A model generated the notes under the pieces. It was not told the DNA's origin, made no database searches, and was given only the letters and a program-made list of their open reading frames with translations. Below are positions 18,392-27,502 of a stretch of DNA of 64,000 nucleotides, piece by piece (the first letter of the stretch is position 1; every line of letters begins with the position of its first letter). The stretch is from JBBRVW01 sp038246545 (lineage in GTDB: Bacteria; Actinomycetota; Actinomycetes; JACCUZ01): contig JBBRVW010000011.1 in NCBI GenBank assembly GCA_038246545.1, positions 1 through 64,000 of the forward strand. Direction: 5' to 3'. A program made the position numbers and the translations under genes.

Positions 18392-19030
18392 ATGCGCACC
18401 AAGTCGCGAGTCATCATCTCGATCGCCGCAGTCGCGGTGTCAGCAGCGTCGCTGACCGCCTGCGGCGGGGGCTCTGACGAGTCGTCGGTGAAGCCGGTGG
18501 CCGACGTCCCGAACCTCAGTGGCAAGAGCACGGCCGTCGCCCTCGACAGCGGCTTCGTCGACGCGCTCACCACCCTCAAGCTCACGCCGGGCACGCTCGG
18601 CGGTGCCACTCTCGACGGGGGCTCGCTGAGCTTCCCGATCACCGGTGGCGAGGTCGCCTACTACAAGCCGGGCACCCGACACCCCTACGTCACCGGCCAC
18701 ATCCAGCACGACAACAGCGGCCTCTCGCTCTCGTCGGGCGGCACCGAGGTCGACCTGACCGACTTCAACATCAACCCGGCCAACTCTCGGCTGTACGGCA
18801 ACGTCAGCGTCAACGGCAAGTCGGCCGCGAAGCACGCCATGATCTTCAAGCTCAACGGTACGACGCTGAAGCCGCTGCAGACCGGCCCGAACAACACGGC
18901 CATCCTCGAGGGCACCACCGTCCACATCTCGAAGACCGCCGCAGATCTCCTGAACCAGACGTTCAAGACCGACGCCGTCGCGCCCGGACTGCTCGTGGGC
19001 GTCGCGAAGATCACCATCAACACCAAGTAG
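18392..19030 (+). CDS. Putative lipoprotein of unknown function
   Basis: A 212-residue protein with a lipoprotein signal (basic MRTKSR, hydrophobic core, lipobox SLTACGG with Cys at about 24). The mature part is rich in beta-forming and Gly/Thr/Asn residues (GGATLDGGSLSFPITGGEVA; GHIQHDNSGLSLSSGGTEVD; TDFNINPANSRLYGNVSVNG). This resembles the HtaA-type or other secreted beta-sandwich proteins of actinobacteria, but I cannot assign a family with certainty. A terminator follows. Confidence 0.8.
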   Translation: MRTKSRVIISIAAVAVSAASLTACGGGSDESSVKPVADVPNLSGKSTAVALDSGFVDALTTLKLTPGTLGGATLDGGSLSFPITGGEVAYYKPGTRHPYVTGHIQHDNSGLSLSSGGTEVDLTDFNINPANSRLYGNVSVNGKSAAKHAMIFKLNGTTLKPLQTGPNNTAILEGTTVHISKTAADLLNQTFKTDAVAPGLLVGVAKITINTK

Positions 19031-19060
19031 TCAGCAGGGCAGCTCCCACCGACCGCGCAG

Positions 19061-19090
19061 ACGGGCCCGTCGCTTAGGCGGCGGGCCCGT
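19061..19090 (+). terminator. Hairpin after the lipoprotein gene
   Basis: ACGGGCCCGTCGC (19061-19073) pairs with GCGGCGGGCCCGT (19078-19090) around a TTAG loop with one internal mismatch, 30 bp after the stop. Confidence 0.7.
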
Positions 19091-19645
19091 TCGCCGTCTC
19101 CGCGAGCCCGGTCGGCCCGGAAGCCAGACCGTGGACGCCACCAGCTCCGCGTTCTGGACCCGGTCGGGGCCGAGCTGCGGAAATGGCGCCGCGGTGTACT
19201 TGCGGGCGATCGGGTCCAGCCATGCGTCCGGGATGAGTGATGCCTCCTCAGTCGTCACTCTGCGGGCGGCGCTGCTCGACAACGATTCGGTGGATCAAGG
19301 CTGGTTCAGGATGCTCGCGACCGTGTCGGAGAGCGGCCGCGAACCCGGCGACCGGCCGGCCGTTGCTGGCCTCGTGGTCGGCCTGCCGCGCTGGGCGTGG
19401 CTGCTGCAGACGACTGCGACCGCCGGCCATGCGACCCGCAGCCGCACCGGGTTCACGGCGAGACATTCCGGTACTCGGTAGGACAGTCCGCGGGCCATGC
19501 CCGATGCGATTCCCAGAAACCGCAACAGACTTTGCCCCACAACGGCGCCCGACCCACTCTGTCGCTGAGCACCATCGTCGCCAGCCTCACCGGCAACTAG
19601 CCCGCGGCTGTCGTGTCTGCCGGCTGGCGCCGTTGGGTCGCGCCG
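19091..19645. other. About 555 bp with no supportable gene
   Basis: Several short open frames cross this stretch on both strands, but none has a ribosome site, a recognisable domain, or the strong third-position GC of its neighbours. It separates the lipoprotein gene from the sulfur island and looks like decayed sequence or an old junction. Confidence 0.5.
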
Positions 19646-19777
19646 TCAGCGGGCAGATCCGGCGGCGCTTTCCACCGGGCTGGAGGACGCGGTGGACGGG
19701 ACGGGCTCGGCGACCGGCCGCGACTCTGTCGTGGCGGCGGTGCCGCCACAGGCGCTCAGCAGCATCATCAGCGCCAC
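19646..19777 (-). pseudogene. Fragment of a lipoprotein gene downstream of the CBS gene
   Basis: GTG 19777 begins a 43-residue reading, VALMMLLSACGGTAATTESR and on. It resembles a short lipoprotein signal with lipobox LLSAC followed by a Thr/Ser/Pro linker, and then stops. It starts 4 bp after the CBS stop on the same strand. A 43-residue lipoprotein with only a linker is unlikely to be functional, so it is read as the remnant of a truncated gene at the distal end of the sulfur operon. Confidence 0.35.
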
Positions 19778-19781
19778 CCGC

Positions 19782-20213
19782 TCAGGGGGCGACGGCTCGC
19801 GACCTGATGTCCTGGTCGCTGCAGAAGCCCGCGCGTCGGCGCTTGAGGCAGAGCAGGCCAAGGAGCACGCCGTGTCCATCGACAACTGCTAACCGGCGAG
19901 CGCCGGTGGCGACCAGCGCCCCTCTCGCCTCTTCCGCCGAGGCCGACGGCGGGATCGTCCTGCCCGAGAGCACCGCCAGCGGCAGCGCGCGGCCGGCATC
20001 GGGTGCGTCGTGAACGTCCTCGCGCACGAGGGTACCGACCAGGATGCCTGCCTCGGTCAGGAGCACCATGTGCACGTGGTCGTTCCGGAGGACGGCCTTG
20101 ACCTCACCGACCGTGACGTCGGTCGTCATGGTCTTCGGATCCCTGATCATGACCGCGCTGACGGCCTGCTCGTGCCGCCCGTGGCTCAGACAGAGGTCGA
20201 GGCTCGTGGTCAC
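19782..20213 (-). CDS. CBS-domain protein at the end of the sulfur operon
   Basis: A 143-residue protein with two CBS motifs: VSAVMIRDPKTMTTDVTVGE through AGILVGTLVREDV, and LAVLSGRTIPPSASAEEARG through RRLAVVDGHGVLLGLLCL. CBS pairs bind adenine nucleotides and often gate transporters. GTG 20213 overlaps the SulP stop (GTGA), so it is co-translated with the transporter. Regulation of SulP by nucleotide state is a reasonable inference. Confidence 0.88.
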   Translation of the reverse strand: MTTSLDLCLSHGRHEQAVSAVMIRDPKTMTTDVTVGEVKAVLRNDHVHMVLLTEAGILVGTLVREDVHDAPDAGRALPLAVLSGRTIPPSASAEEARGALVATGARRLAVVDGHGVLLGLLCLKRRRAGFCSDQDIRSRAVAP

Positions 20214-21727
20214 GGCGACACGTCCGAGTCGACGGGCACGGGTATGTCGATCACCCGGGTCAGCAGGTTCGCGGCGTGCGCGCGCGCTCCCCTGATCTCG
20301 AGGTCACGACCGGCGATCCGGGACTCCTCCAGGATGTCGCGCAGCATCAGCGCGCCGGTGAGGTCGAGCCGGCCCACCCGGTCCAGGTGCACGACGACCC
20401 GCGCTACACCGGGATGATCGGCGATCAGGGCGTTGAGAGTGCGCTCGACGGCCGGGGCCGAACCGAAGTACAGGACGCCCGTCGGGCGCAGGTGCAGGAC
20501 GTCCGCTTCGACGCTGGCCGGGACCACCACTCCCATCTCACGCCACAGGTGGACGGCGAGCGCTGCCCCCACACCGATCAGCACGGCGAGGTCGATGCGT
20601 GGGGCGAGCGAGAGGGTGGCGACGACCGTAACGACTCCGACCGCGAACTGCGGCCGCGACCAGCGCCAGTACTGCGCCGGTGCCTTGATGTCGACGAGTG
20701 TCGCCACGGCGCCGATCACCAGGCCGGAGAGGACGGCGAGCGGTAGCCGTTCCAGGACGAACGCCAGCGGCAGCAGCAGGGCGACGGTGGCCCCCGTGAG
20801 GAAACCGCTCCACCGGGTACGAGCACCGGAGAGTCGGTTCAGCGAGGTGCGCGAGAACGACCCGCCCACGGGGAAGGCGCCGGCCAGGCCGGACGCCAGG
20901 TTCGCCAGGCCCTGACCGACGAACTCGCGGTTGGAGTCCCACGGCTGACGGTCCATGGCCGCGTACCGCCGCGCGATCGACGCGGGTTCGGCGAACCCGA
21001 CGACTGCGATCACGGCGCCGGGGACCAGCAGAGCGACCACATCGGGCACCGCGACCCCCGACATGCCGTGCAGGTCGAAGACGACCTTGCCCACCACCGC
21101 TCCGTCGTACCCCGTCCACCAGCTCCACAGGACCGCGCCCAGGACCGCCAGCAGGGCTCCTGGGAACAGGGCCCAGACCCGACGGCCCCCGAGCATCACG
21201 ACCAGGGCGGCCGTACCCAGCGCCAGGTCCACCCACGACCACTGCGACAGGGCGAACACGGCGCGGAGGGCGCCGAGCAGGGGGTTGCGGGCGTCGACGT
21301 CGACCCCGAGCAGCGCCGGCACCTGGGTCCCGATGATCAGCAGGGCGCTGGCCGAGGTGAAGCTGACCACGACGGGCTGGGACATCAGGTAGGCGATCGG
21401 CCCGGCCCCGACCAGACCGAGAGCGATCCGCATCAGTCCCACGACGATCGCCAGGACACCGGCGAGGAGCACGAACCGCGCGGTCGACGGCTCGGCCACA
21501 GCGCTGAGAGCCCCGAAAGTGAGCAGGCTGGTCACCGCGACCGGGCCGGTCTGCAGGTACGGGGACGATCCCACCAGGGCACCGGCGATCGGTGCGGCGA
21601 CGGCTGCGACGAGACCGTAGGCGGGAGGAACACCGACGATCGAGGCGTACGCCAGCGCCTGGGGGATCAGCACCATCGCCACGCTGATCCCGGCCACGAG
21701 GTCACCGCGAACGGGCCGCGTCAGCAT
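20210..21727 (-). CDS. SulP-family anion (sulfate) transporter with STAS domain
   Basis: A 505-residue SLC26/SulP protein. The family signature VAMVLIPQALAYASIVGVPP is near the N-terminus, with GPVAVTSLLTFG following, then FVGQGLANLASGLAGAFPVG and GSFSRTSLNRLSGARTRWSG in the membrane part. A C-terminal STAS domain (about residues 395-500) has LHLRPTGVLYFGSAPAVE and VVHLDRVGRLDLTGALMLRD. Within this sulfur cluster it is best read as moving sulfate or sulfite; SulP proteins can also carry bicarbonate or carboxylates. ATG 21727 lies 5 bp after the Mrp stop. Confidence 0.93.
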   Translation of the reverse strand: MLTRPVRGDLVAGISVAMVLIPQALAYASIVGVPPAYGLVAAVAAPIAGALVGSSPYLQTGPVAVTSLLTFGALSAVAEPSTARFVLLAGVLAIVVGLMRIALGLVGAGPIAYLMSQPVVVSFTSASALLIIGTQVPALLGVDVDARNPLLGALRAVFALSQWSWVDLALGTAALVVMLGGRRVWALFPGALLAVLGAVLWSWWTGYDGAVVGKVVFDLHGMSGVAVPDVVALLVPGAVIAVVGFAEPASIARRYAAMDRQPWDSNREFVGQGLANLASGLAGAFPVGGSFSRTSLNRLSGARTRWSGFLTGATVALLLPLAFVLERLPLAVLSGLVIGAVATLVDIKAPAQYWRWSRPQFAVGVVTVVATLSLAPRIDLAVLIGVGAALAVHLWREMGVVVPASVEADVLHLRPTGVLYFGSAPAVERTLNALIADHPGVARVVVHLDRVGRLDLTGALMLRDILEESRIAGRDLEIRGARAHAANLLTRVIDIPVPVDSDVSP

Positions 21728-21732
21728 GGCGT

Positions 21733-22866
21733 TCAGACCACGGTGAGCGGCAGCGAGCGGCCGACCAGGCTGCGCCGGACGACGGGCAGGTGCGCGGCGA
21801 TCCGGCGCAGCTCGGTGACCGACACCGCCTCCGGAGCTGCCACCATCGCCGGCTCCCCCAGGTCGCCGGCGGTCCGGAGCTGGAGGTCCAGCGGTACCTG
21901 CCCGAGCAGAGTCGTCCCGATCGAGTCGGCCAGCCGGGCTCCGCCACCCTCGCCGAAGAGAGCGGTCTGTGACTCGCACTCTGCACACACCAGGGTCGAC
22001 ATGTTCTCCACCACCCCGGCCACGGGCATCCGGGCGTCACGCGCCATCCGCCCCACCCGTGCGGCGACGGCTTGGGCCGCGAGCTGAGGGGTGGTGACCG
22101 CCAGGAGCTGGGCGTCCGGGAGGAGCTGGAGCAGGGTCAAGGTGACATCGCCGGTGCCAGGCGGCAGATCGATCAGCAGCACGTCGAGGTCGCCCCAGTA
22201 CACGTCCCCGAGGAACTGCTCGATCGCCTTGTGCAGCATCGGTCCCCGCCACACCACGGGCTCGTCCTCCTCGACGAGGAACCCGACCGACATCAGTGAC
22301 ACACCGTGAGCCTGGACCGGCAGCATCAGGCCCTTCAACGCGACCGGCGACCGCCGGACGCCGAACAGCTGCGGAACCGAGTAGCCCCAGACATCCGCGT
22401 CGAGGACACCCACGTGCTTTCCCTGCTGGGCCAGCGCCACCGCCAGGTTGGCGGTGATGGTCGACTTGCCGACCCCTCCCTTGCCGCTGGCGACGGCGTA
22501 GACCTGGGTGCGCGAGTCCGGGCCGAACTGGTGACCGCTCTCCCGGCCACCGCGCAGCCGCGAGGCGAGCGCGAGTCGCTCCCCGTCACTCATCGCGCCG
22601 AAGCTCACCCGCGCCCCGGTGACGCCGTGCACCGCGCTCGCGGCAGCACCGACGTCAGCGACGAGGCGTTCGCGCATGGGGCAGGTCGGGGTGGTGAGGC
22701 GAACGGTGACCTCGGCGACGCCGGACCGGTCCACGGTGACCTCGCCGAGCATGCCGGCGTCGGTGAGGGTGAGCCGGAGCTCCGGGTCGAGCACCGAGCC
22801 GACCGCCGCACGCACGGCCTCGGCATCCACCTCGGATCCCGGGCGGCGGCGGGCGAGCAGGCTCAA
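21733..22866 (-). CDS. Mrp/ApbC-type Fe-S cluster carrier ATPase
   Basis: A 377-residue P-loop ATPase. An N-terminal MIP18/DUF59 domain (LDPELRLTLTDAGMLGEV, TTPTCPMRE) precedes the deviant Walker A VASGKGGVGKSTITANLAVA and LLIDLPPGTGDVTLTLLQL. A CAEC pair lies near residue 315 (VCAECESQTALFGEGGG). These proteins bind and deliver [4Fe-4S] clusters. It overlaps the molybdoenzyme gene by 4 bp, whose product with its partner needs five such clusters, so a dedicated maturation role is likely. Confidence 0.92.
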   Translation of the reverse strand: MSLLARRRPGSEVDAEAVRAAVGSVLDPELRLTLTDAGMLGEVTVDRSGVAEVTVRLTTPTCPMRERLVADVGAAASAVHGVTGARVSFGAMSDGERLALASRLRGGRESGHQFGPDSRTQVYAVASGKGGVGKSTITANLAVALAQQGKHVGVLDADVWGYSVPQLFGVRRSPVALKGLMLPVQAHGVSLMSVGFLVEEDEPVVWRGPMLHKAIEQFLGDVYWGDLDVLLIDLPPGTGDVTLTLLQLLPDAQLLAVTTPQLAAQAVAARVGRMARDARMPVAGVVENMSTLVCAECESQTALFGEGGGARLADSIGTTLLGQVPLDLQLRTAGDLGEPAMVAAPEAVSVTELRRIAAHLPVVRRSLVGRSLPLTVV

Positions 22867-25739
22867 CGGTCTGCACCGTCCCCGGTGCCCGCGACGGCGG
22901 CGGCACGGTAGGCCTTGCGCTTGGGCGTCACGTGGCGCATCAGGAACTCCGGCCGGCGCAGGCCTCCCGGTCCAGGACCGGGCCGCGTCATGGACAACCA
23001 GCGACGATAGACATCGCGGGACTTGTTCACGTCGACCTCGACGTCGCCGTACTGGTCATCGGGTCGGGCCTTCTCGATCCTCACCTTCTGGTGCCAGCAG
23101 TGCATGCCCGAGATCGGGTCGGGCTGGACCGGGAAGGTGAGGTTCTGGTGCACGCCCGGGTCGTCCCAGTAGATCCGCTCGGAGTCCGGGTCCTCGCTGG
23201 TGAAGGGCTTGACGCCCTCCGTGTAGCGCAGCTTCCAGATCCCGGCGTCCGAGCGGTCGAGATCGACCTTGCCCATCACCCAGCGGCTGCCGGGATGACC
23301 GTCCTGCTGCCAGCGACCCATGTGGTGGGAGAGGCCTACGACGCCGGGCCTGATGGCCTCGGTCGCCCAGACCCGGACGATGAAGTGCCCGATCTCGGTG
23401 GTCACCCGGACCAGGTCGCCGGTGGTGAGCCCCATCGCGACCGCGTCGCTCTGGTTGAACCACAACGGGTGAGTGTTGGAGATCTCGGTGAGGTACTTCG
23501 CGTTGCCCGAACGGGTGTGGATCAGCGTGGGGAGCCGGAAGTTGGGCATCAGCACGAACTCGTCGTTGTCGCGGTCGACCTTGCGCGCCGACACCTGCGA
23601 CTCGATGTAGCCGGGTGTCGCGTGCTCGGGCCAGCCCCAGTCCGCGAGGGTCGTGGAGAACAGCTCGAGCTTGCGCGAGGGCGACAGCCAGCCGGCGGTC
23701 TTCGTGCCGTCCGCGTGGACCACGCCCACCGCCCCGGCCTCACCGACGAGGGGAGGCTGGGTGTCGTCGCTCACCGGCTTGCGAAGAACGCCGCGTGCGT
23801 CGGCCTCGGCACCCTCGAGCTCGGCGTCGGTCAACGTGCGCTCGTCGAGCCGGTAGAGGTCCTTCGCCACCTCGAACACGCCGTACTTCCGCATGTACTG
23901 GAGCGGGGTCAGGCCCTGCCCCTCCGCGGCAGCCGGGAGCCCGGGGACGCTGTGCGAGAACAGGATGTCGTAGTACTCGTCCTGGGTCATCCGCTCGCCG
24001 GGACGCGCCTTGGACTCGAAGAACTTCCGGATGCCGAGCGCGCCGTCGGGGTCGATCTGCCAGGAGACCTCGAACCAGAACTCGTTCTCCTCCCACACCT
24101 CGCCCGGGTTGGCGTCCCGGCTGTCGCGGTACGGGATGCCCTGCTGTTCCATCGCCACGCGGGTGACGGGCTGGCGGAAAGCGAGCCACTTCGACGTGTG
24201 CGTCTCGAACGACATGGTGTCGTGTCGCTCCGAGGCGTGTCCCATCGGCAGCACGTAGTCGGCGAACGTCGCCGACTCGCTCCAGGTCGGTGTGAGGGCG
24301 ACGTGGAGTCCCATCTTGGACTCGTCCTTCAGCACGTCGATCCACGTGAAGCCGTCAGGGTTGACCCACAGCGGGTTGTAGACGCGGCTGAAGTAGACCT
24401 CGAGATGACCGCGGCCGTCCTTGAGCAGGTGCGGCAGCAGGATGGACATCTCGTTGGTCGTGAGCGGGTACTCCTTCGGCCAGAGCATCTCGCTCCAGGC
24501 GTCGTTGGCCTCCGGCATCTCCGGGAAGTGGGCGATGATCTTGTCCCAGCCGTTGGGGTGGGTACCGCCCTCCGTGCCCACGCTGCCGGTGAGCACGTTG
24601 AGGAAGAACAGGCAGCGCGCGATCTGCCAGCCCCCGAGGTTGCCCGCGGCCGCCGACCGCCACGTGTGGGTGGCCAGCCGGGTGTCGGCGTCGGCGACCA
24701 TCGCCGCGAGGCGCTCGATCTGCTCCACCGGCACGTGGGCCTCGGCCGCGGCGTGCTCGAAGGTGTAGTGCGCGTAGTCCGCGGTGAGCCGCTCGAGGAA
24801 CACCTCGAAGTCGATCTGCGCGTCCGGGTGCAACCGCTCGAGGTAGACGTCCCAGTTCACCCACCGCCGCAGGTACTCCCGCGCCACGCGACCCGTACGG
24901 AGCAGGTACGAGGCGACGGCGAGGAAGATCACTCCCTCGCTCCCCGGCCAGGGCGAGATCCACAGGTCGGCCTGCGACGCGGTGTTCGACAGCCGCAGGT
25001 CGAGCACGGCCAGCTTGGCCCCGTTCTGCTTGGCCTCCATGATGCGCTGGGCGTGCGGGTTGAAGTAGTGGCCGGTCTCGAGATGGCTGGACAGCAGCAC
25101 GATCGTCTTCGCGTTGGCGTAGTCGGGCGACGGCCGGTCGTAGCCCATCCAGTGCGTGTAGCCGCTCCGTCCCCCGGAGGAGCAGACGTTGGTGTGGCTG
25201 TTGTGCCCGTCGACGCCCCAGGCCTGGAGCACCCGCTCGACGAAGCCGTCCTCACCGGGTCGCCCGACGTGGTACATCACCTCGTCCTTGCGGCCCTCGA
25301 CGATCGCCCGGCGGATCCGGCCGGCGATGTCGGCGACGGCCTCGTCCCAGGAGACCCGCTCGAACTGACCGGAACCACGCTCGCCGACCCGGCGCAGCGG
25401 GTAGAGGATCCGCTCGGGATCGTGCACCTGGTTGATCGTGGCCGGCCCCTTGGCGCAGTTGCGCCCGCGGGAGCCGGGGTGCGCAGGGTTGCCCTCGAAC
25501 TTCTTGATCGACAGGTCCTCGTGGTCGACGTAGGCCAGCAGGCCGCACGAGGACTCGCAGTTGAAGCAGACGGTCGGGATCAACGAGTAGGTGTGCGGAA
25601 CCTTGCGCGGGTGCGCCTTCGCGTCGTACTCGACGTGATGGTCCCAGTCCTCCACGGGCGGGTAGTTGCGCAGGTTCTCGTGGCTGCGCTCGCCCGGCAG
25701 ATTCACGGGGGGGTTCACGGGTGCTCCGTTCGTGGTCAT
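22863..25739 (-). CDS. Molybdopterin oxidoreductase catalytic subunit, SoeA/PsrA-like, cytoplasmic
   Basis: A 958-residue DMSO-reductase-family enzyme. Residues about 58-95 hold the N-terminal [4Fe-4S] motif CFNCESSCG with a distal Cys in RGRNCAKG. The predicted Mo ligand is Cys in SHTNVCSSGGRSGYTHWMG. Molybdopterin-dinucleotide sites are visible as VYNPLWVNPDGF, GHASERHDTMS and the C-terminal domain HTRSGNAKYLTEISNTHPLW. There is no twin-arginine signal, unlike periplasmic Psr/Phs/Ttr enzymes, so it should work in the cytoplasm like sulfite dehydrogenase SoeA. Linkage to tusA, dsrE2 and SulP supports sulfite or persulfide oxidation. ATGA overlap with the electron-transfer subunit. Confidence 0.9.
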   Translation of the reverse strand: MTTNGAPVNPPVNLPGERSHENLRNYPPVEDWDHHVEYDAKAHPRKVPHTYSLIPTVCFNCESSCGLLAYVDHEDLSIKKFEGNPAHPGSRGRNCAKGPATINQVHDPERILYPLRRVGERGSGQFERVSWDEAVADIAGRIRRAIVEGRKDEVMYHVGRPGEDGFVERVLQAWGVDGHNSHTNVCSSGGRSGYTHWMGYDRPSPDYANAKTIVLLSSHLETGHYFNPHAQRIMEAKQNGAKLAVLDLRLSNTASQADLWISPWPGSEGVIFLAVASYLLRTGRVAREYLRRWVNWDVYLERLHPDAQIDFEVFLERLTADYAHYTFEHAAAEAHVPVEQIERLAAMVADADTRLATHTWRSAAAGNLGGWQIARCLFFLNVLTGSVGTEGGTHPNGWDKIIAHFPEMPEANDAWSEMLWPKEYPLTTNEMSILLPHLLKDGRGHLEVYFSRVYNPLWVNPDGFTWIDVLKDESKMGLHVALTPTWSESATFADYVLPMGHASERHDTMSFETHTSKWLAFRQPVTRVAMEQQGIPYRDSRDANPGEVWEENEFWFEVSWQIDPDGALGIRKFFESKARPGERMTQDEYYDILFSHSVPGLPAAAEGQGLTPLQYMRKYGVFEVAKDLYRLDERTLTDAELEGAEADARGVLRKPVSDDTQPPLVGEAGAVGVVHADGTKTAGWLSPSRKLELFSTTLADWGWPEHATPGYIESQVSARKVDRDNDEFVLMPNFRLPTLIHTRSGNAKYLTEISNTHPLWFNQSDAVAMGLTTGDLVRVTTEIGHFIVRVWATEAIRPGVVGLSHHMGRWQQDGHPGSRWVMGKVDLDRSDAGIWKLRYTEGVKPFTSEDPDSERIYWDDPGVHQNLTFPVQPDPISGMHCWHQKVRIEKARPDDQYGDVEVDVNKSRDVYRRWLSMTRPGPGPGGLRRPEFLMRHVTPKRKAYRAAAVAGTGDGADR

Positions 25740-27253
25740 GAGAGGGGCGGGTCCTGTCCGGCCCGGACGAAGGCGCTCTCGTACGCCAGCAGCGCGGGCT
25801 GCGCGATCACGCCGGCCAGGGCGAGCAGCACGACGGACGCCCCGCCCCAGGTCAGCGCCCCCAGGAGTACACCCACAGCCGCAGGCAGGACGGCACCGAG
25901 CCAGAACAGCCGGGCGTAGCGGCCATGAGTGACGATCCGGGCGGCTACCGCCGCCTGCCGGCTCGGGTGCTTGCCGGCGTACTCGACGAGAAGCATCAGG
26001 AGGTGGAGCACGGTGGCGGACACGAAGGCGACCGCCAGCAGCCGCCAGGCGCTGTCGGAGAGGTCCACGAACAGCCCGGCGACGGCGAGCGCGCCGCTGC
26101 CGACCATCAGCGCCTGCACGATCAGGTGCCAGAACAGCAGCGGGGACTGCCACAGGTCACGCCCCTCGGCCTGACCGAAGAGGAATGCCGTGTAGGCCGC
26201 CATCAGCGCGCTGACCGGGATCCCGACCCAGGCGAGGAGAGTCAGAGCCCATCCCACGTCGAGAGCGACCGCGAGCAGCCACAGGACCGCGCCGGCGGAG
26301 AAGGCGCTCAGGACGTACGAACCCAGCACCAGCCAGGACGTGAAGTTCGACTTCAGGAAGATGAAGAGGAACCGCTCCGGGCGCTTGAGGTCCCAGACCA
26401 GCAGGGCCCCGGTGGTGGCGGCGCCGAACAGTGCGAGCGCCGGCGCGACGTAGTCGCCGACCACGCCCATCTCGATGCCCATGAGGTGCGCGATCAGGGC
26501 CAGCGCGAGGGCACCGGCGCCGACACCCTTGGTCCACAGGTAGGTGACGACCTTCCAGCCCCAGGGGCGGGGGTGCGCGGTGTTGAGCGTCGTGCGCGCG
26601 TTCGTGACCGGGTCCGGGGTCAGGTCGCCGGCGTTCCTCAGGCGCTGGGAATCCGGCTTGGCCCAGATGTAGGTGTCGTCGACCGGGGCGGCCAGCGGGT
26701 CGAGCACCGCGCGGTCCGCGCCGAGGTAGAAGACGTTGGGCCCGGTGTTCTGCTCGGAGGCCCGCACCGCCGTCTCGTTTGCGGCCACGAGCTTGGCGAT
26801 CCCGCTCTGGGGATCCTCCAGGTCCCCCACCCAGATCGAGTGCGTGGGACAGACCACCACGCAGGCCGGCTCCAGGCCCTCGTCCACCCGGTGGGCGCAC
26901 AGGTTGCACTTCGCCGCTGTGTGCGTGTCGGCGTCGATGTAGATCGCGTCGTAGGGGCAGGCCTGCATGCAGCTCTTGCAGCCGATGCACCGCTCCTTGT
27001 CGAAGTCGACGATCCCGTCGTCCCTCTTGTACAGCGCGGTGGTGGGGCAGATCTTGACGCACGGCGCGTCGGTGCAGTGGTTGCACCGCATCACCCCGAA
27101 CGAGCGGGTCGTGTCCGGGAACGATCCCGAGTCCACGTACTTCACCCAGGTGCGGAACTGACCCAGCGGCACCTCGTGCTCTGTCTTGCAGGCGACCGTG
27201 CAGGCGTGGCAGCCGATGCAGGTGCGTTGATCGATGGCGAAGCCGTACTGCAC
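25736..27253 (-). CDS. Fused four-cluster ferredoxin and NrfD-type membrane anchor (SoeB-SoeC-like fusion)
   Basis: A 505-residue fusion. Residues 1-190 carry four Cys sets: CIGCHACTVAC, CNHCTDAPCVKICP, CIGCKSCMQACP and CNLC...CVVVCP, for four [4Fe-4S] clusters. Residues about 235-500 form some eight membrane helices of the NrfD/DmsC type (for example WDLKRPERFLFIFLKSNFTS, SPLLFWHLIVQALMVGSGAL), the quinone-side anchor. In most complexes these are two separate subunits. Start GTG 27253; no signal peptide, matching a cytoplasmic electron-transfer head. It takes electrons from the molybdoenzyme to the membrane quinone pool. Confidence 0.92.
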   Translation of the reverse strand: MQYGFAIDQRTCIGCHACTVACKTEHEVPLGQFRTWVKYVDSGSFPDTTRSFGVMRCNHCTDAPCVKICPTTALYKRDDGIVDFDKERCIGCKSCMQACPYDAIYIDADTHTAAKCNLCAHRVDEGLEPACVVVCPTHSIWVGDLEDPQSGIAKLVAANETAVRASEQNTGPNVFYLGADRAVLDPLAAPVDDTYIWAKPDSQRLRNAGDLTPDPVTNARTTLNTAHPRPWGWKVVTYLWTKGVGAGALALALIAHLMGIEMGVVGDYVAPALALFGAATTGALLVWDLKRPERFLFIFLKSNFTSWLVLGSYVLSAFSAGAVLWLLAVALDVGWALTLLAWVGIPVSALMAAYTAFLFGQAEGRDLWQSPLLFWHLIVQALMVGSGALAVAGLFVDLSDSAWRLLAVAFVSATVLHLLMLLVEYAGKHPSRQAAVAARIVTHGRYARLFWLGAVLPAAVGVLLGALTWGGASVVLLALAGVIAQPALLAYESAFVRAGQDPPLS

Positions 27254-27259
27254 CCGCTC

Positions 27260-27493
27260 TCAGCTCTTCCGGATCAGGTAGCGGAAGTAGCCGTCTTCGC
27301 TGGTCGTCTCCAGCAGCTCGTGACCGGTGTCCTTCGCCCATGCCGGGATGTCGCTGCGGGAGCCGCCGTCGGTGGCCTCCACGAGCATGATCTGGCCGGA
27401 CTCGATCTGCTTGATGCCCTTCGACGTCATCAGGACGGGCATCGGGCACTTCTTGCCCTTGGCATCGATGGTCAGGTCGACCTGGTAGCTCAT
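27260..27493 (-). CDS. tusA: TusA-family sulfur carrier protein
   Basis: A 77-residue SirA/TusA protein. The sulfur-accepting Cys16 is in GKKCPMPVLMTSKGI, the CPxP motif of the family, and the rest keeps the two-layer fold (VEATDGGSRSDIPAWAKDTG; YFRYLIRKS). It carries persulfide sulfur between enzymes. It lies 9 bp after dsrE2 and 6 bp before the Fe-S/NrfD gene, so it is part of the oxidation operon rather than a tRNA-thiolation gene. Confidence 0.94.
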   Translation of the reverse strand: MSYQVDLTIDAKGKKCPMPVLMTSKGIKQIESGQIMLVEATDGGSRSDIPAWAKDTGHELLETTSEDGYFRYLIRKS

Positions 27494-27502
27494 CGGTGTC
27501 TC

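Noticed and set aside
22932..25919. A 995-codon open frame on the plus strand opposite the molybdoenzyme
   Set aside because: It is the antisense shadow of a high-GC gene. The minus-strand product has clear Fe-S and molybdopterin motifs, while the plus-strand product is Arg/Val/Gly-rich with no domain.
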